64,000 bases of DNA from Combretum micranthum (GCA_024138025.1 JAMXBD010000014.1:124001-188000), one strand, 5' to 3'. Numbered from the stretch's first letter, positions 23,385 to 36,643 are shown. The notes: generated by a model not told the origin, from the sequence alone. Translations and numbers: made by a program.

Positions 23385-23859
23385 GAAATGTCTTCTCTTC
23401 ATCAACACTAACACTTGTTGAGAAATTATATGAAGTATTGCCCATGAGCCAAACTAAAAACAAAATTCTATGACCAGAAATTGCCTACACTATAAACTAA
23501 CCACAAAATAAATTCACAGCATACCCACAAAAGATGATTTCCGGAAAGAAATCGTGCTTTTTCAATGTTGTTATGTAATTAAGTATATTATATTAAATGA
23601 ACATGAACAACAAATCAACTGTATATTTACGACGAATGTCACGTTTATCTTTTTAAAGGTCAAAGTACCCATTTTTAAAAATACTGGGTATCCATGTAAT
23701 TTTGAACTTTTCAGAGAAAATCTGTTGATTTACTCTTTATTTTAATTACTACTAAATATTACACATCAGATATCCTTCTTAAATTCTTTTATGGGTCCGT
23801 TTGAACCATGTTTTGGAGTCAAAATGATTCTGATGCCGACACGTTGTTACGAAGAAAGA

Positions 23860-23998
23860 TGTAGAAGTACATGTTCGATTTTGATTGGATCGATGTGTTT
23901 TCAGAGTAACAGGACGATATGAAAGTGGTAGAAGCACATCTTCGATTTTGCCTGGATGATGTGTTTTTAGAGTAAGAGGACGACAAGATCAAAGTTCT
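23860..23998. repeat. Two tandem copies of a ~70-bp unit
   Basis: The unit GATGTAGAAGTACATGTTCG, then ATTTTGATTGGATCGATGTG, then AGAGTAACAGGACGA is followed directly by a diverged copy with GTGGTAGAAGCACATCTTCG, then ATGATGTGTTTTTAGAGTAA, then GAGGACGA. No function is seen. Confidence 0.6.
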
Positions 23999-26900
23999 TT
24001 CGGGACGGCCGTTTCAACACTAATTACGGGGCCTTAAATTATCATATGAAAAATAAAATTAAAGATGGAAGCGAGGAAGATTGCAAAATTAGACTTTCAT
24101 CATGTTTCTTCGAAGTTGGAGGGGAAAAAAAAAAAAAGGTGAAAGAGGAATTGGTGTTGTGGAAGGTTTGAGTGTGTTAGGACCGGTGCTGTCTTGTCGG
24201 GTAAGTTAGAGCACAGATGGATTGGCCTCGACCGACAATGAGAAGCTGTGATGAGCCAGGTTTTGCCAGGGTTGGCTTAAGCAGGATGGATATAAATCAC
24301 AATATTTGGCCTAGTCATACAGCAATACAGTTAAGCGAAATGGGTTGACACGATTTTGCGGCTTTGGATGTTGTAACTTGAGAGTTGAGTTTAGCATCTT
24401 AGGTTAATGATAGGATTCAAAAAATTAGTTTAGTAGATTTGAGATAATTTAAGGAGATTTGATAGCATGAGCATTGTGAATTTGTATTTGAGATCATTGG
24501 ACTTGCTTATGACGACACATATCGTCTTTAGGTTGGGGGTTGGTTTGGGGTGCGCTCATAAGAGCCTAGTATCCCAAGATTAAAAGAAAATTTAGTTTTA
24601 CAAATTTTTTCTAGAAAAAGGAAAAATATAAATCATTACAAAGAATAAATACTAACATAAAATCTATATTACTCTTGCTGTTAGGTAATTGGCTCTACAT
24701 TTATAAGGTCGTTGGTTAAAATCCTATATTTTACATATTAATAGAAGATTTTCAACTAAGACCTATTAAGTCAAAGCCCCCCTAACTCAAGGGCTCTTAG
24801 CCCAGTATCAACTCCCACAAGGCTTACCTTACGAAGACCTTAAGGGAAATAACACCCTAACCTCGATAAGAGGCTCTTGGATGACCTTGATCCCCCCCAT
24901 GAAGCTCATGCTCCTAACTTCGATCATGACGAGGTCGTGTCAGTCTTGACCCTAACCTTGAAAGGGGTCCGCGATAACCTGACATCTAAATCTCTCTAGC
25001 AATCCGCACCCATTTGGCCGCCCTCTATACCTAGTATATCTGTGTCGTAGTCTTAGTATAATCGCGTTCTGCACCTGACGCTATTGTGCCTTGCGGATCA
25101 GGCCAATAAACAGCTTAAGGGGAATCAATCATGTATAAAGAAAATATTTCATGATCTCCCTTAGAATTTGTTATGACTGCCTCCTATAAGGAACCTTCAG
25201 AGTTCTTTAAAGCAAGTAAACTCTCTCTAAAATACTTAAGACTACTAGTGCTTTCATTCTTAAGCACCCTAAAGAACCTATGACTAACTTAAGTATCGGA
25301 GTGGCTGCATCAGATAACTTCCCAACACATCATAACCTAGTTTTTGTGTTTGCAAGTTCATGGTGCTCCCATACCCTTCATCACATTTTCTTTCTTTCTT
25401 TCTTTTTTTTCAAGAAAACTTATTTTGAATAACATCACCATCCTATAGTCCTAGGACCCTAGAATAGTGGCATGACTTGTTATTAGGAACGAGCAAGGAA
25501 TAACTCAAACTCTCTTGGCTTAACTAATAGGGACTCCTTGAAAGGCATTTAGTGAACTAAAAAATTATTGGCATGCCCTTCGGGAGCTCAAGGAACCCTA
25601 TAGACTTCAAGAGTTGAAACCCAACCTTAAGCAAGAATTGCTACAATGAAGATGGCGAGAGGATGCAAAACCATATAAGGTTCAAGACAATGATGGGATG
25701 GTGAAAAATCCTTAAAGTCGAAGAAAGAAAAGAGGGAGTAGGGCAAAGAATCGGAACTTACAACAGAGCAGGCGAACAATTCAAAAAGGAGCAATCATAT
25801 GAAAAAATTCATGGTAATTCATTAATTCAAAGTCTATGAGAATTACATTAAAAAACTTAAGGGATGACATACTGATCCCGAAGAAGCAAGTTGAACAGAG
25901 AAAGAACCAAAGCTACATGTTCAGTCTTAGGGCTCCTCAGTTGAGCCCCCTTCAACAGAATAATCATCATCCTCTTCACTTCCCTTGCCATCATTATCAT
26001 TGCCATCACTGCCTACCCATCACCCTCATCGTCATCGCCACCATCTCTAGGTGCTTTGCCATGATTCCTTCCAAAGTAGTGTAGGTTGCGATGGGGATAT
26101 GCTTCAAGGATTAGTCCTTATGCGAGCTCCATGGTCACCGGAACATGTATTTATGTCTTGATAATAAAATAAAATAAATTGCGAACATATCATTTCAATT
26201 CTAGTACAAAGGACCTATGTGTATTTTACTTATTTGGTATACCACTGTAAAATTAAAATGACAACTAAGTATGAGTGGACTTGTATATGCTTATATTATG
26301 TTATAAGAGTTTGTATATAATTTATTAATTGCATGACATTCTCTATTATATGTATACAAGTGAATATTTATGTATGTACAAACATTATTCGTAATGCCTT
26401 ATGGAATATTCGTATTTATGTGTTTGTATCTCGTGAAAAGAATATTTATATATTTATTTCTTTGTTTTTTTTTTTTTTTTGGAGTACTCATACGCACATA
26501 TATGCTCATATTTATATGTATAATATACACTGGTAGAGAAAGACATTCCGACTTCTCTAGGCTTCTCAGATATCTATAACTTTTATGTATTTATTTTGTT
26601 TGTTTATCTCAATGGAAAAGTCATATGCTTACTCTGGTGGCTACGGGTTTATCCAAGGTTCTAATCTCCTGGAAGGGGCTCGACTATTGGACTCATAACT
26701 ATTGTGAAAATAAATAAATAAATAGATAAATAGTTAAGATAACAATGCTAGTTGATTTGTTATCCGGAATGTTTACAGCCTTTCATTTTCATCCTACTCA
26801 AGGAATTTATTTATTATCATTATATATATGCATACATTTAAGTTGACTAGTATGAGAAGGTTATTTGTAGGTTCATGAGGGTGCATTTAAGCTCCCTCAA

Positions 26901-28508
26901 GGCAAGTCTCAACTCCACCAGATTTATTGGGAAAAAAAAAAAAGGACTTATAATATTGAGGCTTTATAAAGAATAATTTATGACACATAAATATTACATA
27001 CAATTTCTACGGCACATAAAACTTAAGAAGAAGGAAGGATGTTGGTACACTTGCCTTTTCCGACATTCTACAACAGCCTTTGGGCTCTTTGATCTTTGGT
27101 GCCTAAGGTTCAAACTCCACTTCCTGTTTGAAAGATAAGATTCAGATAGAAGTGGACATTAGATACGTTAAATGGAAGCAAAGGTATAGAAGGAAACTAT
27201 GGTGAGTACTCACATAGAGTAGAGGCAATGCTACACAAACTATCCATGGAGTTATCATATATGTTCCAGCCGCTTTCACTGGTCGTGAGGATAATTAAAA
27301 AAGTAGTGTTTTTGTTGTAATGCTTGTGAGAAAGGATAAGAAACGATGAAGGAAGGAGATGGGGTTTATATGGAGGTTTTCGTCGTTATCCTAGTGTGCA
27401 TGAATAAGAAGTGGAATGCTTGTTAAATTAAAGCCCCTTTTTGATTGCATTTAACCTTCCTCATGTGTCAGCGTGGCTAGCCAAAAACAAAGAGAACTGT
27501 TCTGTCCAAGGATTAACTATCAAGAGAATGTTTTCATCTGTAGATTCTTAGTATTCGGCTATAAAGGAAAGGCCCCTTGTTGGCTTCCCTCATTTGAGTA
27601 ATGACAAACAAGTCTATACCCTAACATGGCTATTAGCTAATGATGTGTCCCTTTCTTGTTGACTTGCTAGCTACTCTAACTGCAAAGAGATTTTTGAAAT
27701 AATATCCCTTGTTTGTTGTGTATGAAGGATTGTGGCAGAGATCCTCATCAGAATTGGCAAAGATGTAGTTGATTTTGTTTAGTTGGCTTCAAAAGATTGT
27801 TAGGTTGTTTCAGTTATACTTGCTGGGTATTTAGTTAGTGTATATATATTTTTGTACGTTCTCATTAATGTGTACTTAAACATATACAATTTTTTTTTGT
27901 TACTAGTATTATTGTCCATATTTGATTGAGATATTTCGCGACATAATAAGAAAAAAATTATTTAAGTGGTCTTTATATTTAAGAGTTTATGTATCCTTGG
28001 TTCTTGCAATTCCTTTGCAAGAGAGGATGGATGCTGAAGTCTTTCCTTATTTTATTCAAGCTTTCAGTGAGTTTAGAAATGGAAGGCTTTGTCCATATTC
28101 GAGAAGTTCCTATGGAGTAAAGGGAAATGCATGAATTTTTGGAAAAAGAGGTAACAAGCCTATATAAATAAAAAAAAATTAGAAAAACAAATTCAATGCC
28201 AATCCCCTTTTGTGCTAGTGCTCTCTGACCAGGCTTGAAAAGCAGGCATATGATTTCCCTGCAAGGACATTTTCTAAGTTATCACACTTGAGTTAAATTA
28301 ATTCCTTTACTATAATTTTCATTTCTTCTTTGGTTTGGAATCGAAAAGAACTCACCTCCTATCATATGGTTTGTTTCCTTAGCTAACACCAACACTGGCC
28401 AATAGAAACTGAGATATAATAAGGAGGGCTAGCCAGTCGGTCCCTATTCTCTCTATGTTTGAGTGGCCTTTAGGAGAGAGGTTCACCCGGTTATACCACT
28501 GTAGGGCC
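23999..28508. other. Long unassigned region
   Basis: No protein family is recognised in about 4.5 kb. The part at 24770-25330 is GC-richer and reads like retrotransposon LTR or untranslated sequence, but I cannot anchor it. An imperfect ATC-rich patch lies at 25965-26050. Small frames at 25836-26084, 26333-26579 and 27922-28134 lack motifs. A degenerate tRNA-like phrase at about 24675-24725 is too weak to call. Confidence 0.35.
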
Positions 28509-28513
28509 CATTT

Positions 28514-28728
28514 TGTTGAGATTATTGATGATTTGTTGAAATTGTCAAAGATTTCAATTAATGTTATTTCCTTATAAATGTGTGAATAGGTCATAGACAT
28601 TGAATAAAAGTTAGATAGTCATATTTCTAGGGAACTAATTGGGAATTCTAACCCTATATACACTTTGTATGTTTCAGTCTTTAATGAATAATAATAAAAT
28701 ATATATCAATTTATCATATTTGTTTTCA
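28514..28728 (+). repeat. Copia-2 left LTR (215 bp)
   Basis: Begins TGTTGAG and ends TTTTCA. It aligns along its whole length with the right LTR, apart from scattered substitutions and small gaps (one near GATTTCAATTAATG against GATTGCATACGGATTAATG). The differences mean the insertion is not recent. Confidence 0.9.
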
Positions 28729-28741
28729 TGTTATCAGAGCC
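28729..28741 (+). other. Copia-2 primer-binding site
   Basis: TGTTATCAGAGCC immediately follows the LTR. It differs from the common plant copia PBS (TGGTATCAGAGCC, initiator tRNA-Met) by one base. Confidence 0.8.
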
Positions 28742-29087
28742 ATGTAAGGTTTTGAAAACCTTTGCCACCCAAACCTAAAAATTCATGCCAAAATTCTAGT
28801 GAAAAAAAATAAAAAACTTGAAGCTTCTGCCATGGTTTCCTACCATCGACATAGTCAGATGTCCCAATATTGACCTAAATCCACAAATAAAAAAACTCCA
28901 ATATTTTAGACAAATCTACATGTAAATGCACTCATTGCAATCAAACAGGTCATCCAAAGAGTTGTTGCTTTGAATTGATTGGATATCCAGATTGGTGGGA
29001 CCCAATACAACATCAGAATTCCAAGTGCCCTTCCACTGCTACAGTTACTCAAACAAAGGAAGATAATGCCTCTCTCACATCATCAGA
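28742..29087 (+). pseudogene. Copia-2 gag remnant with zinc knuckle
   Basis: Only about 350 bp separate the PBS from the protease, where an intact gag would need about 1 kb. The remaining 3' part keeps CTHCNQTGHPKSCCFELIGY, a CX2CX4HX4C zinc knuckle followed by the copia-typical IGYPDWW. Most of gag is therefore deleted. Confidence 0.8.
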
Positions 29088-29582
29088 TTGCTTACCACTA
29101 CAAACATTGGAAGTAAGGTCTTCATCACTTCTACACTTGTTTTGAATAGTACATGGATAATTGATTATGGTGCTACTGATCATATGACATTTGATGCTAG
29201 ACAAGTAAAAAATCTTAACCCATTCTCCCAAAGTTGTGTCTCCATGGCCAATGTTAATACCATCCCGGTTGATGGGGAAGGGTTATCACATCTTACGAAT
29301 ACTTTACATCTTGATTCTGTGTTAGTTGTTCCCTCCTTAGATTATAACCTATTGTCAGTCTCTCAGATCACTACTACCTTATCTTGTGTTGTTATTTTTT
29401 GGCCTGGTCATTATGTGCTTAAGGACATTCAGACTCGACAAATGATTGGTTATGGTATTAAGAGAAGGAAGTTATATTACTTGGACTTGGAGTCAGAAAA
29501 TTCCCACAAATTGCAACAGGCTTTGGCTGTAGAAAGCATTGGCTCTGCAAAGAAGATAACTGAGATTTTACTTTGGCATTGA
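29088..29582 (+). pseudogene. Copia-2 protease and GAG-pre-integrase
   Basis: STWIIDYGATDHMTFDARQV at the start corresponds to the aspartic protease site, normally D-S-G. Here Ser is Tyr (DYG), which should inactivate it. It is followed by LDSVLVVPSLDYNLLSVSQI, typical of copia polyproteins, and by the pre-integrase block ending LLWH. The frame then hits a stop, after which RLGHASFSYL continues the integrase HHCC zinc-binding domain. Confidence 0.85.
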
Positions 29583-30210
29583 CGTTTAGGACATGCCTCA
29601 TTTAGTTATTTAAAAAGGTTGTTTCCTAGTTTGTTTATGGATGTGGATATTTCTATTTTCAAATATGATGTATGTGAATGTGCAAAAGGCCATCATGCTT
29701 TATTTCATTTGATTTTAAATAAAAGTCTTGTTCCTTTCATGGTTATTCACTATGATGTTTGGGGACCATATAAAGTTCCCACATTGGGAGGGTCACATTG
29801 GTTTGTCACCTTTATAGATGATTGTACTTGGAGATTTGATTGTGTTTGATGAAATCCAAATAAGAAGTTTTCAGAAATTTTATAATACCATTTGCACACA
29901 GTGCAATGCCTAAATCCAAGTGCTACGTAGTGATAATGGCGGGGAATACCAAAGTTTTGAACTTCAGAAATTTTTGGATTCTCATGGATTAATCCATCAA
30001 ACCACTTGTCTAAATACACCTCAATAGAATGGTATGGTTGAACGCAAAAATAGACACTTATAGGAGGTTGTTCGTGTTTCCCTCATTGAAGCTCACATGC
30101 CTTTATGTTATTCAGGTGAAGCTCTTCTTTCTATAGCATACCTCATCAATCATGTTCCATCTCAGATCTATCAACTTCAAGACATCCTTCCAAGCACTTG
30201 CAGAAGCTGT
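29583..30210 (+). pseudogene. Copia-2 integrase, N-terminal part (broken)
   Basis: RLGHASFSYLKRLFPSL and CECAKGHHA give the HHCC finger. LVPFMVIHYDVWGPYKVPTL and WFVTFIDDCT give the catalytic core start with its Asp residues. A stop follows at about 29847, and then the core continues in shifted frames to SINFKTSFQALAEAV at 30210, where the solo LTR is inserted. Confidence 0.85.
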
Positions 30211-30215
30211 TGTTG

Positions 30216-33200
30216 TGTCATGCCCCGAGGGATACCCTAAACGTGGCAGTTCGCTGTACACAATATTAAAGCCTAGGAATGACTACCTTAGTCACGCAAA
30301 GGCTTCCATATCATGTACAAGACATACATCACAACCAAAGGAACGCATCGAAGTAGCGCAATTTATATTGATAATAAATAAGTAACAAGGCAAGGAGAAT
30401 ACTTATCATAAAACATAAACATATTGCATTGCAATTCTTAAGGGCATGTCCATCTATTATCTTCAAATAAATATACATCACTCATCATATAAGTCATTAT
30501 ATGTAAAGAACCTTACAAAATTACTTATCTTATGATTCTATTTCCCTCATAGAAGCTTAACCATCCTTCCACGATTTCCTCAATGTCATGACCCTCACTT
30601 TAAGCCACGGATATACCTGTTTCAACAAAATCTATAGGGATATAAGCTATAACTACTTAGTGAGATATTCTTTTTCGTTCGCACCATATTTTCAAACAAG
30701 TTTATTTATTTAATCACACATATGCTATGCATATAATGCAACAACCACGTGATTACACAAATATATACAGTTATCCGGAAATCATATATAGAACGGATTT
30801 ACCCCTCCGTATCAAAAGTTAGGGAATCGGGGTTGAAGGTCCTCGACCTTCTACTGCTAGTCCCTAGGTCCTCACCCACAACGTTCGGTTGGCTCGGCTC
30901 CGAACCTAGAGTCGCTTTCCTCGAGCGATTTGGATTCTCAAGAAGGAACATGGCTCGTGGCACCGCATGATCACAGCCAATCCAACTCTACGCGTAGGAG
31001 TAGCAGCCTTCCGAAATAGATGTAACTCGATGGATGCTATGTGTGAGCGTTTTAGTTTTCTTAAGCCAAACTTTATTAAGGTCTATTGGAGGCGATCAAT
31101 CAATTTAGCAAACAATAAACAGTCATACTAGTAAGTAAAAAAATTATTTAAACAAGCAGTTCGAAGTTGCGATATTCTTAATTCTCATTTCATACATAAA
31201 CATAGAATCACATATACATAATCCAAAATTCCCCAAATATATATCCATTTTTATCTTTTCTTAGTATACTAATGCCACTACTTTACAAGCACAAGCAAGG
31301 TAACGAAATTAGAAGGAATAACTCACTCGTCCATTTCGCTATCTTCTTAGTCGTAGTGATCTTGAGGTAGGGTATTCTCGTATCTTTCGTCACCTAGACA
31401 AAAGAAATACCCGGAATAAGTCTTTCATGAAATTCTATTCTTGGAGATTCTAAACTTCTTCTAAAATCGTGGTGAAATCGTATAAGAAGAAATTCCAACT
31501 TAAAATGGTAATAACTTGCTCATTTTAACTCGGAATTTCGCATATAATATACCGTTTTCTACCTATTCGAAAAGATCTCTCCATTTTTAAGGTTATCTTT
31601 GTCATATAAGGTCATTTGGGTTCCGAAAACGTTGGATACAGATTTAAAACGAAAATTGCCAAACTTTTACAAATCCGTTTTCTAACTCAACTTCATTTTT
31701 AAAGAAAATCCTTTTGTAACAATATATGTATATAAATATATAGTTGATAAACACTTTGAATATATAGGTAAGCTCACTTTATATGCAAAAATCCTAATGG
31801 TAGTGTTTCAATAATTTATTCATAAAACAATTCATTTAAACTCTAACTTTGAAATTTTTTTTTAGTATTTTAAAGAAACTTTATATTTTCCTAGGTTGTT
31901 ATAAATGAGTATATTTTTATTTTTTTTCATTCTTTTTCCAAGGAAAAATAAATTTTCTTTTAACCTTAGTTTTCCATAAGTTTTACTTTAAAAATCAAAT
32001 TTATCACAATTATATTAAGTTGATGAAAACCTTTTCATAATTTTGTATGGTTTTAAGAAAATGAGTCTTGTCTTCTTATATTCATTTCTAAAATATAAGC
32101 TCTTTTTTTCTAAAACTTGTTCTTTCATTTCTTTTGAAAAGAATCATCTTTATTGATAAAATCCATTATTGTTAATCTTACTTTATTTATATTCTTTTGA
32201 AAATAAGTTCTCTCTTTTAGAATTTTAAAAATCATTACTTTCCGTAAGTGGGTTCATAACTTTATGAGTTGATTTTTTTATATTAACTTTGAAAACTAGT
32301 TTGTTTCAGTTTAGAAAAGAGTTTAAGTCTTAAACTTTTAATATTAACGATTTATTATTCTTAAAACTTAGATTACCATAAAATACAAAGAAAATATTTA
32401 TTTCTTACGTTTTCTTGATAAAACTATTTTTGCTATTTAAGAAAACTTGAGAAAACTTATTACTCTGTTTTTAGGTTGTTGATAATAACTTCATGATTTT
32501 GTGGTAAATCACCTAATCGAAATTCTAGCTTTGAGTTCATTTAGTAAAGTAAAATTCTATTTTTAGATTAGTTGACATTAACATTATGTAGATGCAAATA
32601 TCATGAGCATATAAAATAATAAGAATATAAGAAAATAATAGAAACAAATAATAAGCAAGGAAATAAAATATCAAGCATTAGGAACCTTAGCTTCATCAAG
32701 GAATCCCGGTCAAGTATTGGAGCTTTAGCTTCATCAAGGCATCCAGAGACTAAGAATGGACTAGTCCCGAAAGATTAAAGAAAATAAATAAATAAAAGAT
32801 TGTTTTGACTTGATATGGACAAGTCTAAGACTAGAAAGACTAGTTTTAATAATAACATGAAATAAATAAATTGCATAACTTGAAAGTAAATAAATAACAA
32901 ATAAGCTTATATGCTCTAAATAAATATATATACATAATATACATAATATAAGTTAGATTAGAAGCAAATAATAACAATAATAATAACAACATAATAAAAT
33001 AGAAAGCTTATGTACAAGAACAAAACATGAATTTGTGTAGTATGAAGATGGTAGTGAATGTGTTATGTGGTTATGGAGAGTGGTAGTTGTATTACATAAA
33101 GAGAAATTCTTGTGGGTATTTGGTGAAAAAGATTTTTGGTAGAGGTAAATGTTGTAGAGAGAGTTTGTGTAGTGAATTTGAGAGAGTTTTGGTAGTGTAA

Positions 33201-34442
33201 AAAATTGTGTGAAAGAATGAAAGAGGAAGGGGGTATATATAGAATTTTTGGAGTGAATTTTGGATGTAATAAAATAATTTCAAAAAAAAAAAATAATTGT
33301 TGGAAGAGAGAAGGGGGCATCGGCCTTGATGTTATAGAGAGGGAGTGAGTTGATTTTTGAGTGAAATTTGTAAGAAAATAATTAATATGTAAGGTATGAT
33401 TTGATTAAAGTTGTATTGGAAATATAAAAAGTAAGAAAATAGGTATGTAGGTGTAAGAAATAGGTGTAAGAAAAAGTAGAGATAGTGAAATAGTAATGAA
33501 TAGTAGAAAAGTACTATGAGTAGTAGACTAGACAATTAAGGTACCGGTAGTAATAAAAATACACGTATTAAGGCGATATCTGTAATTTTTAGCTACCGAA
33601 AAATTCTAAAACTAATATTTTTGGAATCATTGTATTTTTACGAGTCTATTGGTATAAACGGAATATTTATAATATTTCGAGCTTCGGGACACACTTTTCG
33701 AGAATTATCCCTGTTTGAGTCCGAAGGACATTCGAAATTCGCGAATATGATATTTTTATGTCACCCTATATTATTACGACTATTTTAAGCTATTGGCTTT
33801 ATTTCGTTTTCTAGGGTTTGAAAACGCGGGATTGCCGGATCTTAAACACTAGGGTTCATTATAGGCTTTGTTAACCTTTAGGGTTCCGTTTTGACTTCCG
33901 ATTTTACTGAGTTATTCATAAGATCGTATAATTTTTGAGTTTTGATCGTTTTATATTTTAAGCTCGACGTCTATAGTTTATCTTTATTTTATTTGTGATT
34001 ATTTAATAGTTTTTAGTTCTCGGGATCGTTTAACCGAGTCTACGGTTATGAGTTGACTCAGTTTGACTCTTTGGTGAAAATTGAAATTTCTGATTCTGAA
34101 ATTTATCGAGGGTTTGACGATTTTGTTGTTGATCGTTACTTGGATATATTGTCTTGATTTGTGTGTTAGGAAACAGTTAGGTGATTTGATTGATGTACGA
34201 ATGTTGTTTCAGCCGATAGTTGGATTTTTCTATTTTGTTTTTTAGGGTTCCCTATTTCTCAAATTAAGAAATCTCATTTTTGATCTTTATTTAGGTTTTA
34301 ACTAGGTTTGCGTGTTAGGGTTTCGTTTTTGGTGTTTGTCTTGATTTAGAATTTGGTTTTAACTTGAGTCGATTTTTGGGATTTCAATTTTAAGCTTTTA
34401 GAATTATTTTCTATGATTTATGAAAATTTTTGGGGGTTTAAA
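30216..34442 (-). mobile_element. Solo LTR, 4.2 kb, gypsy (Tekay/Del-like?)
   Basis: It is inserted in the copia-2 integrase with a 5-bp target duplication TGTTG (30211-30215 and 34443-34447); joining the flanks restores a plausible copia reading frame. Read on the minus strand, the element ends CTCGGGGCATGACA, a common end of plant chromovirus LTRs. It has a TATA box near 33230 followed by a pyrimidine-rich leader. The 5' end reads TTTAAACCCCC rather than TG. No pol domain or second LTR lies inside, so a solo LTR is the simplest reading. Family assignment is tentative. Confidence 0.7.
33227..33240 (-). promoter_or_regulatory. TATA box of the solo LTR
   Basis: The minus strand reads CTATATATACCCCC, followed by CTTCCTCTTTCATTC and further CT/CA-rich sequence down to about 33060. 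This is the usual look of a plant TATA box and transcript leader. It also fixes the LTR orientation. Confidence 0.6.
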
Positions 34443-34905
34443 TGTTGCACCAACAATCTCAAACCTTTCACCTAGTGTCTTCAAATGTGTTGCCTATGTT
34501 CATTTTCGCAAACACCAATGTAATAAGTTAATGCTTCGAGCCTTGAAATGTGTATTTGTTGGAAATGCTATTTATCAAAAGGGATACAGGTGCTACCATC
34601 CCCTTACTAAATGCATGTTTATCACTATGAATGTTGTCTTTCATGAAGATACTATGATTTCTCTAAGTTTAACTTTCAGGGGGAGAATATTGAGGAAATC
34701 CATACTCTTATATACAACCTTGAGGAAGATGTTGTGACAGTATTTGATCAAAATGCAGGTGACCCTAGTGGTCAAAACTTGGATTTAAGTGGTGATACCC
34801 TACACAATGAAACTATAAGGCTAGAAGTGGATGAGTTGAAGCCTAATTGTCAAACCTTGGATCAAAGTGAAAATGAGTTTCTCTTAATTGATACACTAAA
34901 ATAAT
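34443..34905 (+). pseudogene. Copia-2 integrase C-terminal part
   Basis: Coding homology resumes with VAPTISNLSPSVFKCVAYVH, then LRALKCVFVGNAIYQKGYRC, then VFHED, the conserved copia post-integrase block. The first 23 bases of the open frame here (from 34420) belong to the LTR, not to copia. The frame ends at a stop near 34737. Confidence 0.85.
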
Positions 34906-34907
34906 CG

Positions 34908-35891
34908 TTGTCTAAGGATATTCCTTATACGGTGCCAGAGTCATCCAGGAGACAATTACCACAACGTCTCATTAGAGGTATTCCAAAACCTACATATGAA
35001 CCTCTGTTATCTAGTAAAGTAAGATATCCTATGAACCATTATATGTCTACACATCGCTTGTCACAAACAAATAAGTCCTTTGTCAATCAATTATCTACTT
35101 TATCTATACCTAACATTATACAAGAAGCCTTAATTGATCTAAGATGGAAAGTTGTCATAAATGAAGAGATGACCTCCTTGCAAAAGAACCAATCTTGGGA
35201 GCTACTTGAATGTCCCATAGGCAAAAAACCAGTTTGATGTCAATGGATCTTTACTGTGAAGTACAAAGCTGATGGTGTTTTTAAGGTGAGATTGGTGGCA
35301 AAAGGATATACCAAAACTTATAGGATTGACTATACTGAGACATTTGCACCTGTAGCCAAAATCAATACCGTCCAGGTCTTGTTATCTTTAGCTGCATATA
35401 TTGATTGGCCATTACAACAATTTGATGTAAAAAATGCATTCCTCGGAGAACTCTCTGAAGAAGTCTATATGGATCTCCCACCAGGTTGCATGGTAACAGA
35501 TAGAAAAAAACAGAAGGTGTATAGGTTGAAGAAATCACTTAATGGATTAAAACAATTGCCTAGAGCATGGTTTGGAAAATTCACCAAATCTATGACAACC
35601 TTTGGTTACAAACAAAGCAATTCAAATCACACATTATTTTTAAAGAGACAATATGGGAAAATTACTGCACTCATTGTATATGTAGATGACTTGATCGTCA
35701 TAGGCAACGACCTAGAAGAAATGAAAGCTTTAAGGGAGTACTTATCCAAGGAATTTGAAATGAAAGACTTAAGCCCTTTAAAATACTTTCTAGGAATTGA
35801 AGTATCTCGATCAAATAAAGGTATCTTATATCTCAAAGAAAGTACGCCTTGGATCTACTTCATAAAACCAGTATGTCAGCCTGCCAACTAG
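34908..35891 (+). pseudogene. Copia-2 reverse transcriptase (broken)
   Basis: The first part (34908-35237) carries the linker and the RT start (MTSLQKNQSWELLECPIGKK), then a stop. The second (35256-35891) carries RLVAKGYTKTYRIDYTETFA, FDVKNAFLGELSEEVYMDLP and the catalytic IVYVDDLIVIGND at about 35675-35715, then LKYFLGIEVSRS. It is the longest open frame in the window (211 codons), yet it still lacks the residues between KADG and RLVAKG and is preceded and followed by frame breaks. Confidence 0.9.
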
Positions 35892-36636
35892 TTGGCACTC
35901 CAATGGAAGAGGGTCTGAAGTTATGTATTGAGACAAGTTAGATACTTGTGGACAAGGGGAGATACCAAATATTGTGGGAAGACTAATGTACTTAGCTCAT
36001 AGAAGACCAAATCTCCACTATGCTCTAAGTGTCATTAGTCAGTTCATGAATAATCCAAGTGAACAACATATGAATGCAATCATGTGCATTTTAAGGTACC
36101 TAAAATCTGCTCTTGGAAAGGGAGTTCTATTCTCTAAGAAAAAAAACAAGCAAAATATCGAGGTATATATAGATGCTAACTAGGTTGGAGTGGTTGATGA
36201 TATGCGATCAACTTCGGGATACTTTACCTTTGTAGGTGGAAACTTGGTTACATGGAGAAGCAAGAAATAGAATGTTGTTGCAAGATCTAGTGCAAAAGCG
36301 GAGTATAGAGGAATGGCCTTAGGAATTTGTGAAGCATTATGGTTAAAATTTCTCTTATAGGATCTAGGCTATCATTTAAAGTAATTGTTTTAGCTTTATT
36401 ATGACAACAAAACAACATGTGATATAGCCCATAATCTAGCTCAACATGAGTTTAAAAAGCATGTTGAGATAGATTGGTTCTTCATTAAGGAGAAACTGGA
36501 TGGAAAAGTTGTGGAATTACCAAAGATCTGGTCAGAAGATCGGTTAGTTGATGTCCTTACCAAAGTAGTATCCAATATGATATTCTTAAAGTATTTAGAC
36601 AAGTTAGGCGTGTGTGACATATATGCACCAACTTGA
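35892..36636 (+). pseudogene. Copia-2 RNase H and pol C-terminus (broken)
   Basis: GRLMYLAHRRPNLHYALSVI at 35974 is the typical connection-domain motif. After a stop at 36181, further frames give STSGYFTFVGGNLVTWRSKK, then SSAKAEYRGM, the RNase H core. The C-terminus ends DKLGVCDIYAPT with a stop at about 36634, right before the polypurine tract. Confidence 0.9.
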
Positions 36637-36643
36637 AGGGGAG
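36634..36643 (+). other. Copia-2 polypurine tract
   Basis: TGAAGGGGAG directly abuts the TG of the right LTR. This is the plus-strand priming site. Confidence 0.85.

Noticed and set aside
24670..24730. tRNA or SINE head (TAGGTAATTGG and TTGGTTAAAATCC)
   Set aside because: The B box lacks GTTCGA, the arms do not fold visibly, and no tail or target duplication is present.
30152..30385. Single 77-codon ORF as a gene
   Set aside because: It crosses from copia integrase into the inserted solo LTR at 30216 and is an accidental fusion.
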